Origin: Antennarius striatus
Lineage: Eukaryota > Chordata > Actinopteri > Lophiiformes > Antennariidae
NCBI RefSeq assembly: GCF_040054535.1
Contig: NC_090781.1
Location: 12,873,482 to 12,937,481 of the forward strand
Direction of reading: 5' to 3'
DNA: 64,000 nt
Shown piece after piece: positions 23,080 through 32,949 of this stretch. The notes under the pieces were generated by a model. That model did not search any database. It was not told the origin of the DNA and saw only the letters and a list, made by a program, of their open reading frames with translations. The position numbers were made by a program, and so were the translations under genes. Within the stretch, counting starts at the first letter, position 1. Each line of letters starts with the position of its first letter.

Positions 23080-24005
23080 TTAATTGTAAAACTTGCACTT
23101 GTCTTGTTGGTCAGTGAATGTATTGCATGCAGTGGGCCTTTAAATACAGGATCCAGTAAACGATGTAATGATTTTATTTCCACACTCAGAAGTGATGAAA
23201 GGTTGGAGGATGGATGAGTTATGAAGGATTTCATGAATGATCATGAATGAATTGACTATGTTGGACTTTCTTATAGACAAAGAAACAAATTTCTGAATAT
23301 AGGGACTTGTGATTGCTTCTCTTTGTTCTGTGTTTGAAGGAAAAAGACAGTTTAGATCAAAGGGGCGGGGCTAAATAACCTGTGGACGTCATCAGAATGA
23401 TCAGGTGTGTTATAACAGTGATTCTCTTAACTCCTCAGAGGTGACTATAGTCTTCATATTGAAATATGTGTGCACCCACATTATCATCACCTCTATTTTA
23501 AGCCTTGTTGTGTTATGAAATAAAGAGCCATTATTAAGGCTCCACATCAAATAAATGTACTTAGATGCATTATAATTCCAGACATGGCAGAAACAGACCA
23601 TTTATATAATTGAAATGTTCAGGAAATGTCTGATGAACATCAAATGGTCAGAGAACTGGGGTTCAGATAGTAAATTAGCTGGAGATTAGAAACCACACAA
23701 ACTTTTCCAACAGTGCTATCTATATGGGCAATAAAATAACTAGTAATATTGAGAAACCAGCACAAAACACATTTATAGATCAGCTGTCTTTATAGGAATG
23801 TTTTATACTTGGTAACACAATCCCTGATTAAAGTTATATTTGTATTGACTTCATTAACTTTTTAAGCTCAAATAGTTTTACTAATGACTTCACAAACCTG
23901 TATATAAAACAGGATCGAATATAAATTGAATGTGGATGAATTTGAAATTGAAATGAAAGATAATGACGAGAAAAGTTAAAAGGGGTTCAAATTACAAGTG
24001 GAGGT
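23080..24005. other. non-coding, with a GC box/CRE cluster
   Basis: No exon is recognised. At 23361-23391 a GC box (GGGGCGGGGC) sits beside CTAAATAA and a CRE-like GACGTCA. These are promoter-type words, but no transcript could be attached. Confidence 0.4.

Positions 24006-24006
<1 letters not shown>

Positions 24007-24063
<57 letters not shown>
24007..24063. repeat. (CA)n microsatellite
   Basis: Pure CA run of about 28 units. Confidence 0.97.
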
Positions 24064-24066
<3 letters not shown>

Positions 24067-24227
24067 TGAATAGGTGGGTGGAGGCTGGATGGTTTAGGAT
24101 GATTAACAGCGAGACAGAAATAACCTCCTGGGTTGGGCTCTCCTGAATTCCACAACCCCAGACGACACTAAATAGCTCACACACCGGGAAGTGGCATGTT
24201 GGGGATGTATTAAAGGACACGTCTCTC

Positions 24228-24233
<6 letters not shown>

Positions 24234-24265
<32 letters not shown>
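24234..24265. repeat. (TG)n microsatellite
   Basis: Pure TG run of about 15 units. Confidence 0.95.
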
Positions 24266-24266
<1 letters not shown>

Positions 24267-25580
24267 CCAGGTTTACCTACACTTGTAGGAATGGCCCCTG
24301 ACTTAACTTCAGTTTTGGCATCTCCTCTTGCTAGAAAATGCTATAAGATGTAAGAAAGAGTCCAGGATACGTTTCAGATGGGATGTGATTTATCATACAT
24401 TCTGTATGTGATAGTTTTCAACAACACTGAGGGGGTGCATTTATGAAACAAGATAAATATTATAGAGATTAGCAGCCTGGTCAGCAGGTTGTGGACTCCA
24501 AATGCAAAACATTGCAGGTAATGACTTAAAAGGATTTAGTCATTAATAGGTGACTGTGCAGATACAGAAATAGTATTATTAAAGTCTGTTGTAGTGTTGA
24601 ATCCACCTCTCAGCTTTTAATGATAATTCTTTTTTATTTTCTGGTGTAATGCAAGAGGAGATACAAGCGAAATTCAATGCTGTATGACAGCAGGATGAGC
24701 CTCTCACTTTATTTCTGTATCAATACTGCATGCAGGTGTTAGAAACGTGCTACTGCAACATGATGGTCCAAACAGCATCCCACAAAAAGTAAGAAATAAA
24801 ATGCAATAAATCAGCAGACATTTTCTGTGAACATCTGACGTGTGTGCTGTAATAACCAGGTATCTGACATAACCTGAAACAAGTGTTACCATAATTGTTG
24901 GACTTGAATATTTAAGTGTTATAAGATGTGCAATGATGTAATCTTTCATTAAAAAACTTATACATGATCTGCTTTGAATCATATACATTTATTAAGTTTT
25001 TTTTTTAATATATATAAAGGAAGCAGGTGATGACATGCAGACGCACTTATAACACTGCTGTAAGAAAACATATTTCTACAGAAAGTTGTCATAGCAACCG
25101 CCTCCTCAATAGGTAGTTTCACTCACTCCACACAGTGGAAACTCAATTAATTCATCCTCACAAACGCCTGCTGCAGATATTTCTTCAAAAATTGACTGAC
25201 TTTAGTCTATAAATAGAATGAAATTAAAAGTGTCATTTTTTACAGGACAGTCAAGGCAAACCTGTTTGATTAGTGATCGCTCCAAATTCCAGCAAAGTAA
25301 AACGATATTAAAACACACTCTAGCTTTTCTCCCTGAGATGAAGCGAGAAAGAAAGTAAGTCTCCATGTAGGCTGAAGCTTATATAAGGAACACAGCGATT
25401 GACATTAAAAACTACATGTTCAATAAATCACCTGACTTGGGTGACTGTGGAAGTTAGTTGAGATGATTGTACCTCAGCATCAACGAAAGATTCCTGAAAA
25501 CATTCCTGGAGCCACATAAACCTAAAAACCCAATCACATGTTCCCTCCAGGACACACAAAGTTTCACTGAAATAGATATA
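24266..25580. other. non-coding, downstream of the PLD3-like gene
   Basis: This lies beyond the 3' end of the minus-strand PLD3-like gene. No further exon or RNA gene is recognised. Confidence 0.5.
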
Positions 25581-25584
25581 TATA

Positions 25585-25617
25585 CGTACTTTATTTATCC
25601 CAAACTGGGAAATTTGA
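25585..25617 (-). mobile_element. short LINE/SINE tail (TTTCCC-GGGAT-AATAAAGTA type)
   Basis: Read on the minus strand it is AAATTTCCCAGTTTGGGAT followed by AAATAAAGTACG. This is the hairpin-forming tail shared by several fish retroposons. Better-preserved relatives in this window are at 44640, 48468 and 52661. Confidence 0.6.
25590..25595 (-). terminator. candidate poly(A) signal of the PLD3-like gene
   Basis: AATAAA on the minus strand, about 335 bp after the stop codon. It is the first canonical signal I found downstream. It lies inside a retroposon tail, so if it is used the gene has borrowed its polyadenylation signal from a repeat. Confidence 0.35.
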
Positions 25618-25928
25618 GTGTTTTTGAGTCCTCCTGCTGACAACCTCACATAAACAAACAGTAACAATCACATCAACTCCTGCAACCTTCGCTGGTGGAG
25701 GTCATAAAAGCTGAACTTGAATTCTACATGTTAACCTGTTGCAGTGGACTCTGTCTGCTGATCTGTGTTTTCCACTCTTTTACTTCATACTTAATTATGA
25801 CCTTTACAGTTTGAATTTCCTACCTTTGATGTAAACAGAAAACAGACACAACAAAGAAACACCCATGAGTGCCCTATTGGTTGTGGATGTTCTCTTGAAC
25901 TAGGATGCTCTCCTGTAGTTTGTTGAAA

Positions 25929-26116
25929 CTAACACAGGACTTTGAGGTCTGACTGCTGCGTGACAGGGGTGCTGTAGTTGGAGTTCCAGTCCCTTTCAAA
26001 CACAGCCTTCAGCTGTGATTGGACAGTTGGCTCCAGAGACTGTGAGGCAGTTTGATTGACAACCAATGCTGAACCAGCTGTGTTCGTGAAGTATTCACCT
26101 GACCAGTTGGATGTAC
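25929..26116 (-). CDS. pld3: PLD3-like coding exon 11 (last)
   Basis: This 188-nt exon encodes [19 protein letters not shown], then the C-terminal segment with [10 protein letters not shown], and ends KVLC before TAG at 25929. TSNWSG directly follows the HKD motif, as expected for the family. Confidence 0.95.
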
Positions 26117-29100
26117 CTGTAGAAAGGAAAAACAAAAAAAAACCCTACACATTTTAGCCCATAGTCAAGTTTTTAAAAGACTAGGTGAAAGTGATGCATC
26201 AAATGAGGTTATTATCTTGATTTTCATAGTCATAATTTTCCCTCACTATCACCACTGAGGAACCCCAGAAAATCTTAACCCCGACCGCTCACAGCGGCAG
26301 CCCGATCACATGATAATAATAGGGCAGCAGTGGCTTGGCGATAGAGCAGGTCGTCCTATGATCCAAGATCGGCGGTTCGATTCCTGCTCCCGCCAAGCCA
26401 CCTGGAGTGTGAGCTGACAGTGGGAGGTGTCAGCTCACCTCCAGAGCACTGCTGAGGCGCCCTTGAGCAAGGTGCCGTCCCCTTTACAATTTGCTCATGA
26501 GGGTTGCCCCAGGAAGGAGCTACCCCGCCACTCTACCTCCCATTGCATGCCTACAGGAACCCTTGTGTATGCGTGTGTGTTTTCGTACTACAGGAAGCCT
26601 GTACTCACTAACATGTATGCCTGCGTTTGAACTAGTAATGTGTGCTTTCTTAATTTTCCTTCAGGGATCAGATCAGTATATAAAATTTAAAAATTAAATT
26701 AATAGCAATAGATCACAAGTGAGTCAGAAATTCAGGAAAAAAAAGTATTCATAGTAAAAGAATTCATAGTATTCATTCATTCAGAAATAAATCTAAATAC
26801 TTCCATTGTGCTCTAAATCTATTGTCTTCAGGCAGACAGACAGTGGGCAGCATTACCTATGTAGGCGACCTTGTCAGTCACCATGTACTTGTTGTGGTTG
26901 ACTCTGGCAAATGGAATCTCCTTCTGTCTGGGGTTGGCAGGAACAACAAACAGCCTCTGGATTAGAGAGACAAAGATCACCAGGCCTGAGTTGTCACTGA
27001 TTTTCACCTGTACAACCTTTCTCACCACCGGTCCTTTGTTCGGTGAAGAAGCACAGAACAGCTGCGTACCACTTGGATATCCAGTTTGCTCTTGGGGTCG
27101 TGAAGCGACGCCAGAGACTTCAGGAAGGGGAGCATGACCGGTTGGGTGCTGCCCCAGCAGCTGATCAGCAGACGCACTTTGATCCGCCTCTCGAATGCTA
27201 CTCTCCTCAGTTGGTTGTCGATGTCTGCCCAATACCTGCAAAATTAGAAACATACATCAATCACGCAGATAAGAACTTAGCTGGTTCAGTTTCTGTTTAT
27301 ATTCATGAAATATCATTGTGATTGATGAGAAGTCTGAGGATGACTAAAGTTATTGTTCATCATCAGGAGGACCTTTATTTGTTTCTTTATGTTCCGACTC
27401 TTCATAACACAAGTTTGTGAACAACTGTACCTTCTAGGATGAGTAAATTCTGTGGTGGGCAGATAGTTCATGACAGCAATGTAGATGAAGCTCCGGGCAT
27501 CCTCCATGACACTGAGGATAGACTGAATGTCTGATGTCCTGCCAGCTGCACAGAAGGAAGGAGGGGAACTCTGACAGGAAGAGGAGTGGAGAACAAACTC
27601 AAGCAACTTAATGAACAACACTGGAAACCAGACAGATGATAAAGAATGGAGAAGGTGTTGTGCGATGTGTGACGGGTGCTTTTGTGGTCACACGGCAACG
27701 TTGGACGACTACAGTTAGATTGTAAAATAAATGGTCCACTGATATTGCGTGAGAGTGGTCAAAGTGAGATATAAAGGCCATCTTTTCAGTGTGGGGACCT
27801 CTACAATAAATACACATTTCTCACCGACAGATAGACACTGGATGGCGTGTTGTTGAGTGGCAGCTGAAGGGGCGTGTCCTTGTTGTAGGGAGTGGAGAAA
27901 CTGACGGGCCAAGGTGATGGGATGGACTGGCTCTCCCCTAGGAACCAATAGGCTTCAAAGATCTTACCCAGGTCTGCAGCCAAGCAGCTGCAGTTGTAGA
28001 CGGCGACACCGAGCTCCTTCACCTGGAGACCAGAAACAGAAGACTTCTTTAAATTCTATCACACATTTTAAAGCTAAAATATTGGTACGAAAAATCAACA
28101 TAAATTTTTTTTTTTTTTACAAATGTTACTCTCTACCAACTAATTTTCAACTTTTCATTTGATTTTATGTCCAGGAAATAAATATTTTACTCTTTTTTAA
28201 TGAATCAACCACAATTATACATTTAGAATATTGTTTTTCTTACATCACTAAATAGAAAAATTTAAGAAATGACAATGACATCCCCGCGTTTAAAGAATTT
28301 TTAAACATTTAGTTGTTTGCAGACGCGCAAAAAAAAAACCTTCTTGAGAAAAACAGGACACTCATAGCGACAACATCTCATAAAAATAGAACGGAGAGCT
28401 CTGATATTAAATGAAAATACACAACACCTTATTTCTTATTCTTCTCTTTTGATAATGGTGTCAGACAGCGACGTCATTAGAGTCAACACACACTAGGAAA
28501 CTTCTCCTATTACTGACAGCTGATTCTGATTGACAACCTGTGTAAGGGACCTCCAGTCCATGTTGGCGCTGCCAATGTAAATGTGTTTCTTGTCCACAAC
28601 CCAGAACTTTGTGTGGAGGACGCCTGAAGTGAGCGCCTTCACGTTCACCATTCTGATGTCAGCTCCTGAAACAGACAGACACATGTATTAACTAAAGTCA
28701 TGATGGTCAGAAGACTCACAAACCGTGTTGGTAGAGGTGTAGTGAAGCAGCAGTGAACAGCTGTCCACAGTTCTGTTTACCCAATGGAGCAGAGGCAAAT
28801 AATTTTTTAGATTTGATTCATACATTTTGGAGGCAGAAGTTGTTGAGATAAGTCTCATGAATAGGTCCTGAATTAAAAGTAAATGATGATCCACACATTA
28901 GACGTAAGACATCTGTGGACATTTTCCTTCATAATGAGGTAGTTTAATGTATTTTAATCAGATACACATGTCACAAAACATGTGAGGAAAAATAAATTAA
29001 ATGTGAAGTGATTATTAAAGATGAAACAATTTAATATGAGATATAAACATAAAAGTTTAAATGAAAATGATATTCATATTTAACTTTATGCTGAAATATC

Positions 29101-30912
29101 TGACATTTATTTCATCAAATCTATATTTAACAGCCATTAATCTCATCAGATCTCATGCTAAGCTTGAAGTTTAGCGCTTTAACATTGACTCAGCATAATT
29201 AAGTAAGAAAACATCAGTATGTTTGGGATGCCATAAAACTCAATAACTAATAATATTAATAGGCGGTCCTTTCTTTTCACTCTCTACATTGTCAGCCCTC
29301 TAATCAATCATTTCCCTATCCTAATCAATACAGAGCACAGCTGGCTCAGGCTTAATATGACTGAACTTCCACTATCAGCTCAGTCATGTACGTGTAGTTT
29401 TAATAAAACAAACCAGAGCTTCACCTGAGTCGTTCAGCAGTCTCAGGTCATCTTGCAGTTGACTCGCCTGTGGTGTGTTGACTGCAATACGAACAGACAA
29501 CGTCCCTGAGAGTTCAGCCAGAGTCTTCAGAACGGCCTCACCCTGAGAACACAACGAACACAGCAGGTGTAAGCCTGCTGATCTTGTTCGATGTTCCCTG
29601 TGGTAATAAGAAGACGTCTGATCTTTTGTTAAGTTAACCTCATCCTGTCCCATTCCCTGCTGACCTGAACGGCAGTCGGCTCATGAGTGCCAGTGTCGCT
29701 GTTAGTGAGCGTCCAATAGAAAGAGGCGATGTCGATGCTGCTACGAGCCTCGCCCATCAGACTGAGCCAGGCTTGGAAGACAGAGGGGTGAGTAGTGCTG
29801 GAATTAAACTCCAACCCTTCAGGGATGCTCTCCACCAGAACAATACTGGCCATGAAAAGAGAAGACTTTACCTCCAGTCCCATTCTTTCTACAAATACGA
29901 TATAAAGCTCAGCTGATATCTAATAAGCCATTAAGTCCAGAATACAGAAACATCATCAGAGCTTCTTCATGATATATCAAACTGGCTTTAGTGATGCTGA
30001 CAGAGCCCCCTCCCTTCAGATGGGCTGTGCATATGCTGGCTTACCTGCAGGGGTCTGAGCAGGACTCGGCCTGGGGCAGACGAAGGCTGCTGCTCAGGGC
30101 AGGATGGGAGGAGGAAACACGCAGCGTCAGGAGGCTACAGATGGCAAAAGCAGCCAGGAGTCCGGTAGTGACAAAGCCCAGAGCTATCACACACCACCAA
30201 CACTGCAGAGGAGGAGGAAACACTCCGGGTCAGTAAAATATGTATAAATGTGAATTTGTGTGATTTGATTCTTTAGAGCAATTGTTTGGTGAAGGACTGT
30301 ACTCAGCAGTAACATACCACATGTAATTTCCTTTTGGATTCCTGGATCCTACTCCTCTCATCCAAAAGCTGCCAACATCACAAGAACACACAAGTAAACA
30401 TTTCAATTATCCTGTAAAACACAGCTTATAATCGACTTTTGTAAAGGACAATTTGTAAAGGAGATAATATAAGATGACTTTGGAAAAGACCATTTTGAAA
30501 CAAAAAACCCCCCAACATTGATCCCCGGTTGTGAACACACTGCTCCTATTGGCTTGTTAGTACCATAGTCATTACATAACACACATCTTGAGCACAAACT
30601 AACCTTTAATAACTATTTCTGACTGTTGCTATTTGATGACATCCCCTTAACATACAAAACATGAACCATTGCGTCTAAGGGGAAGCACTACTGTTTTCAT
30701 CGGAGTAATAAACCTACAAAGAAATAACAATCTTCATGTAGAGCAGAAAATGTTTCACAAAAGTTTTTCAGTTTTTGATTGGGTTTTACTTAAACCCAAT
30801 CAAAAACTGGAACAGGGAAGTACTCAAACCTGACAGAACATTCCTATGCTATCAACTATTTAATCAACAGCAGCGACAAGAGCTTCCTTACTGCGCTGTA
30901 AGTGAAGTCCAT
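25929..30912 (-). CDS. pld3: PLD3-like 5'-3' exonuclease/phospholipase D family protein (11 coding exons)
   Basis: The eleven exons, in gene order, are 30912-30892, 30368-30318, 30202-30045, 29845-29665, 29542-29425, 28665-28538, 28022-27825, 27570-27431, 27235-27070, 26956-26857 and 26116-25929. They join in frame to 482 residues; mammalian PLD3 is about 490. All introns are GT-AG. Domain order: short cytoplasmic tail (1-25), one signal-anchor helix (about 26-51), a CSDPC motif and VLVESIPEG, then PLD domain 1 with HTKFWVVD (H194, K196, D201) and PLD domain 2 with HNKYMVTD (H408, K410, D415). Both HKD motifs are intact, so catalysis is likely. N-glycosylation sequons such as NSST, NCS and NQT fit a luminal domain. 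In mammals PLD3 is a lysosomal 5'-3' exonuclease on single-stranded nucleic acid; that function is inferred here from family membership. A PLD4- or PLD7-type paralogue is possible. The ATG has a strong Kozak context (A at -3, G at +4). Confidence 0.92.
26321..26695 (+). mobile_element. tRNA-derived SINE, copy 1
   Basis: The head has an A-box-like TGGCGATAGAGCAGG (26336-26350) and a B box GGTTCGATTCC (26374-26384), the internal Pol III promoter of a tRNA-type SINE. The body contains GTGTGAGCTGACAGTGGGAG and CCCTTGAGCAAGG, and the tail is TTTTCCTTCAGGGATCAGATC. It sits in the last intron of the PLD3-like gene, antisense to it. Copy 2 of the same family is at 52655-53107. Confidence 0.8.
26857..26956 (-). 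CDS. pld3: PLD3-like coding exon 10 (second HKD motif)
   Basis: This 100-nt exon encodes [20 protein letters not shown] then [13 protein letters not shown], the second catalytic HxKxxxxD motif. It ends in phase 1 at donor GTAATG. Confidence 0.95.
27070..27235 (-). CDS. pld3: PLD3-like coding exon 9
   Basis: This 166-nt exon encodes [20 protein letters not shown], then RLLISCWGS and up to DIQV. Donor GTACGC. It is separated from exon 10 by an intron of only 113 bp, and reading through that intron gives an open but non-homologous frame. Confidence 0.9.
27431..27570 (-). CDS. pld3: PLD3-like coding exon 8
   Basis: This 140-nt exon starts [20 protein letters not shown] and contains [19 protein letters not shown], ending in phase 2. 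It opens the second PLD domain. Confidence 0.95.
27825..28022 (-). CDS. pld3: PLD3-like coding exon 7
   Basis: This 198-nt, phase 0-0 exon encodes [29 protein letters not shown] and the linker between the two PLD domains, including the sequon NNTP. Confidence 0.95.
28538..28665 (-). CDS. pld3: PLD3-like coding exon 6 (first HKD motif)
   Basis: This 128-nt exon contains [20 protein letters not shown] and NMDWRSLTQ, the first HxKxxxxD catalytic motif. The donor GTTGTC is weak but has the invariant GT, and the joined frame continues correctly with VKELGV. Confidence 0.95.
29425..29542 (-). CDS. pld3: PLD3-like coding exon 5
   Basis: This 118-nt exon encodes [20 protein letters not shown] and the following linker up to NDS, ending in phase 1. 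Acceptor TTCTCAG, donor GTGAAG. Confidence 0.9.
29665..29845 (-). CDS. pld3: PLD3-like coding exon 4
   Basis: This 181-nt exon encodes [13 protein letters not shown] and [16 protein letters not shown], the start of the luminal PLD fold. It carries the sequon NSST, with acceptor CATGGCCAG and donor GTCAGC. Confidence 0.95.
30045..30202 (-). CDS. pld3: PLD3-like coding exon 3 (membrane anchor)
   Basis: This 158-nt exon encodes the hydrophobic signal-anchor ([20 protein letters not shown] and onward), a serine-rich stalk and CSDPC. Donor GTAAGC; it ends in phase 2. Confidence 0.9.
30318..30368 (-). CDS. pld3: PLD3-like coding exon 2
   Basis: This 51-nt, phase 0-0 exon encodes a basic, cytoplasmic segment starting [14 protein letters not shown]. 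The acceptor is TTGGCAG and the donor is GTATGT. Confidence 0.8.
30769..30809. repeat. perfect 18-bp inverted repeat with 5-nt loop
   Basis: The arm CAGTTTTTGATTGGGTTT (30769-30786) is matched exactly by its reverse complement at 30792-30809, with loop TACTT. It lies in the intron between coding exons 1 and 2 of the PLD3-like gene. Confidence 0.95.
30892..30912 (-). CDS. pld3: PLD3-like coding exon 1
   Basis: This 21-nt coding part encodes MDFTYSA and ends at donor GTAAGG, phase 0. With the next exon it makes YSAL, a tyrosine-type sorting word (YxxPhi). The same exon probably extends upstream as 5' UTR to an acceptor at about 30997. Confidence 0.8.
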
Positions 30913-30997
30913 CTTCAAAGACTGAATAACATCTGATCTGACGGCTATCAGGAGTGTCCGCTGATGTCAGAAAATGGTCGACAGATCTGAGAACAAA
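30913..30997 (-). other. pld3: probable 5' UTR part of PLD3-like exon
   Basis: A T-rich tract ending GTTCCTCAG gives an acceptor just upstream of the ATG exon. The sequence from 30997 down to 30913 would be untranslated. The exact acceptor is inferred. Confidence 0.4.
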
Positions 30998-31186
30998 CTG
31001 AGGAACAAAAAAAACCAACTGTTACATAATTTAGAACAACGTGACTCAATGTTGAATCTGCACACACAAACTTAAAAACCATGTCTGTAGGTGTCGCAGT
31101 CTGAACTCCTTTGATTACAAAGATGTCTTGTGATATGAGTAAAAAATAACAGCTGGGATTAATTCGCTTATAAGAATTAATGGACG

Positions 31187-31190
<4 letters not shown>

Positions 31191-31261
<71 letters not shown>

Positions 31262-31263
31262 AC
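31191..31263. repeat. (CA)n microsatellite
   Basis: CA run of about 33 units inside the inferred 5' UTR intron of the PLD3-like gene. Confidence 0.97.
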
Positions 31264-31346
31264 CTGTGCCTATCCTTTGCAGATATGACAAAGAGAAAGA
31301 GCTGGATGTTTTCAATTCCATGGACAGAATAACCCAACAACCCCCT

Positions 31347-31351
<5 letters not shown>

Positions 31352-31403
<52 letters not shown>
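31352..31403. repeat. (CA)n microsatellite
   Basis: Second CA run, about 90 bp after the previous one. Confidence 0.97.
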
Positions 31404-31744
31404 GCAGAAAGAGAGAGAAGGAAAGGGGAATAGAACAAGAAAAAGACAGAAAGAGAGCGCTTGGTCTTGTGATACATGATGTCTGATTACTTAAAAGAGA
31501 AGCGAAGTATCGATGCCTTTGTGCTGACAGCAGCAGAAAACACAGGAAAGTTCATTTTAAGGCAGATGTTTTTTTCAGGGTGACTTTTTGTTTATCTGAT
31601 TTCATCTTATTGTGGTTGTTGTAAAGTGCTTAACAAATGAAGTTGGATTGGATTGCATTGGATTATACATAACAATAAAAAAAAAATCCAGGGAACCAGA
31701 CGAGACGGCCGTGATTGTTTGATCTTCGGCTGTTTTTCCACCTT

Positions 31745-31995
31745 GTTGGTCAGGGATGTTGCTGAAGCCTATCCCATGTGGCTATGGGTGAGAGGTGGGG
31801 TACACCCCGGACGTGTCGCCAGAGCATTGCAGAGCCACACAAAAGACAAACCATCATTCACACACACACACATTCACATCTACTGACAATTAAGACTGAT
31901 CATTTCACCTGAGCAGCACGTTGTTGCAGGTGGGAGGAAGATTGAGAACCTATACAGACATGGGGGAATCGAACCGAGAACCATCTACCCACCTC
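31745..31995 (-). mobile_element. L2-like retroposon 3' fragment
   Basis: Read on the minus strand it ends in CACCCCGGG-type sequence, then CCACCTCTCACCC, then ATAGGCTTCAGC, the same tail family as at 2372 and 20840. It keeps about 250 bp, including GGAAGATTGAGAACC and AATCGAACC on the plus strand. Confidence 0.75.
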
Positions 31996-32442
31996 GCAGC
32001 CCCATGTAGATTATATAGTTTTCAATAAGTGAAAAAGAATAAAATAGCTAAGTGTGCCCTCAAATTCCTGACTCATGCATTAAATGTCACTAAATAAAGA
32101 AAGACATGAGGACAAAGGTGGATTATTGATCCAAGCAAAGTAAAACAAAGAGAGCAACACGCATCAGGTTAGCTAACAAAGAACAGTCATGTCAAAGGGG
32201 AGGCAACAAACATAAATGTTCTAAAATAGGACACTTTTACTCAAAAAGGGTTTGAGAACGAACTGAATTATTGTAAAGTCAAGTGAATAATCGACCATAC
32301 GGTTATTTTTCTGTGTGTAATAGTACCTTAAATCACATTCTGAGTCCAACACATGAACTATTTGAGGAGCAAATGTTGAGTCGCTGACGGTGCAAAACAA
32401 CAAAAACGAGGAACTTTCGGTCCCGAAAATCTCCCGACTTAC

Positions 32443-32560
32443 CTTTTATTATGTGTCAAAGTGAAATAAGAGCAGCGCTGACGTCTGTCCTTCGCGTACA
32501 ATAACATTTAATGTTGTTTTTTGTGTTATTTTGGCACACAAGAATACATCAAACGCCACT
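32443..32560 (-). other. pld3: probable non-coding first exon of the PLD3-like gene
   Basis: A strong donor (AAAG then GTAAGT on the minus strand) ends at 32443. It lies immediately downstream of the CpG-rich promoter-like block. The transcription start is not visible, so the outer boundary is approximate. Confidence 0.35.
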
Positions 32561-32579
32561 TTATGGCAACATAAAAAAA

Positions 32580-32740
32580 TCTGCATACGAACTGTATGGC
32601 GATGGGACTTGGTCATGTGACCGAGGCCGTGCAGCCAATTAGCGCGGACCTGTTAGTGACGTAAACAGGGAGTAAAAGTAATAAGTTATTTGACCACAAG
32701 GTGGCGCTGTACGTCCTCGTACGGACGTGCGCTCGGCGTT
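32580..32740 (-). promoter_or_regulatory. pld3: candidate promoter of the PLD3-like gene
   Basis: This CpG-rich block holds GTCACATGAC on the minus strand (32612-32621, a one-base variant of the CLEAR element GTCACGTGAC), a CCAAT word (32635-32639), TGACGTAA (32657-32664, CRE-like) and CCACAAGGTGGCGC (32694-32707, CTCF-like). Such clusters mark TATA-less housekeeping promoters. A CLEAR-like site would suit a lysosomal enzyme under TFEB control, but that is inference. Confidence 0.5.
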
Positions 32741-32864
32741 AATGACGGAGGCCGGTATAAGGGGAGGTAAAGAGCGGTTTTATCTGGAATTGACTTTGTT
32801 GTCGAGCATAATTAGTGTCATTATATACGAAGCACGAGGGGGAACCGTAAGAACTATCCATGAC

Positions 32865-32945
32865 GAAAAGAAAAGAAAAGAAAAGAAAAGAAAAGAAAAG
32901 AAAAGAAAAGAAAAGAAAAGAAAAGAAAAGAAAAGAAAAGAAAAA
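32865..32945. repeat. (GAAAA)n pentanucleotide repeat
   Basis: About 16 near-perfect AAAAG units. Confidence 0.97.
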
Positions 32946-32949
32946 AGGT

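Noticed and set aside
26321..26395. tRNA gene
   Set aside because: A and B boxes are present, but the sequence does not fold into a tRNA with matched acceptor arms and it leads into a SINE body and tail.
26828..27253. One continuous 141-codon exon in the PLD3-like gene
   Set aside because: The frame is open through the 113-bp intron by chance, but the middle part lacks family similarity. The GT-AG splice restores [12 protein letters not shown] in frame.
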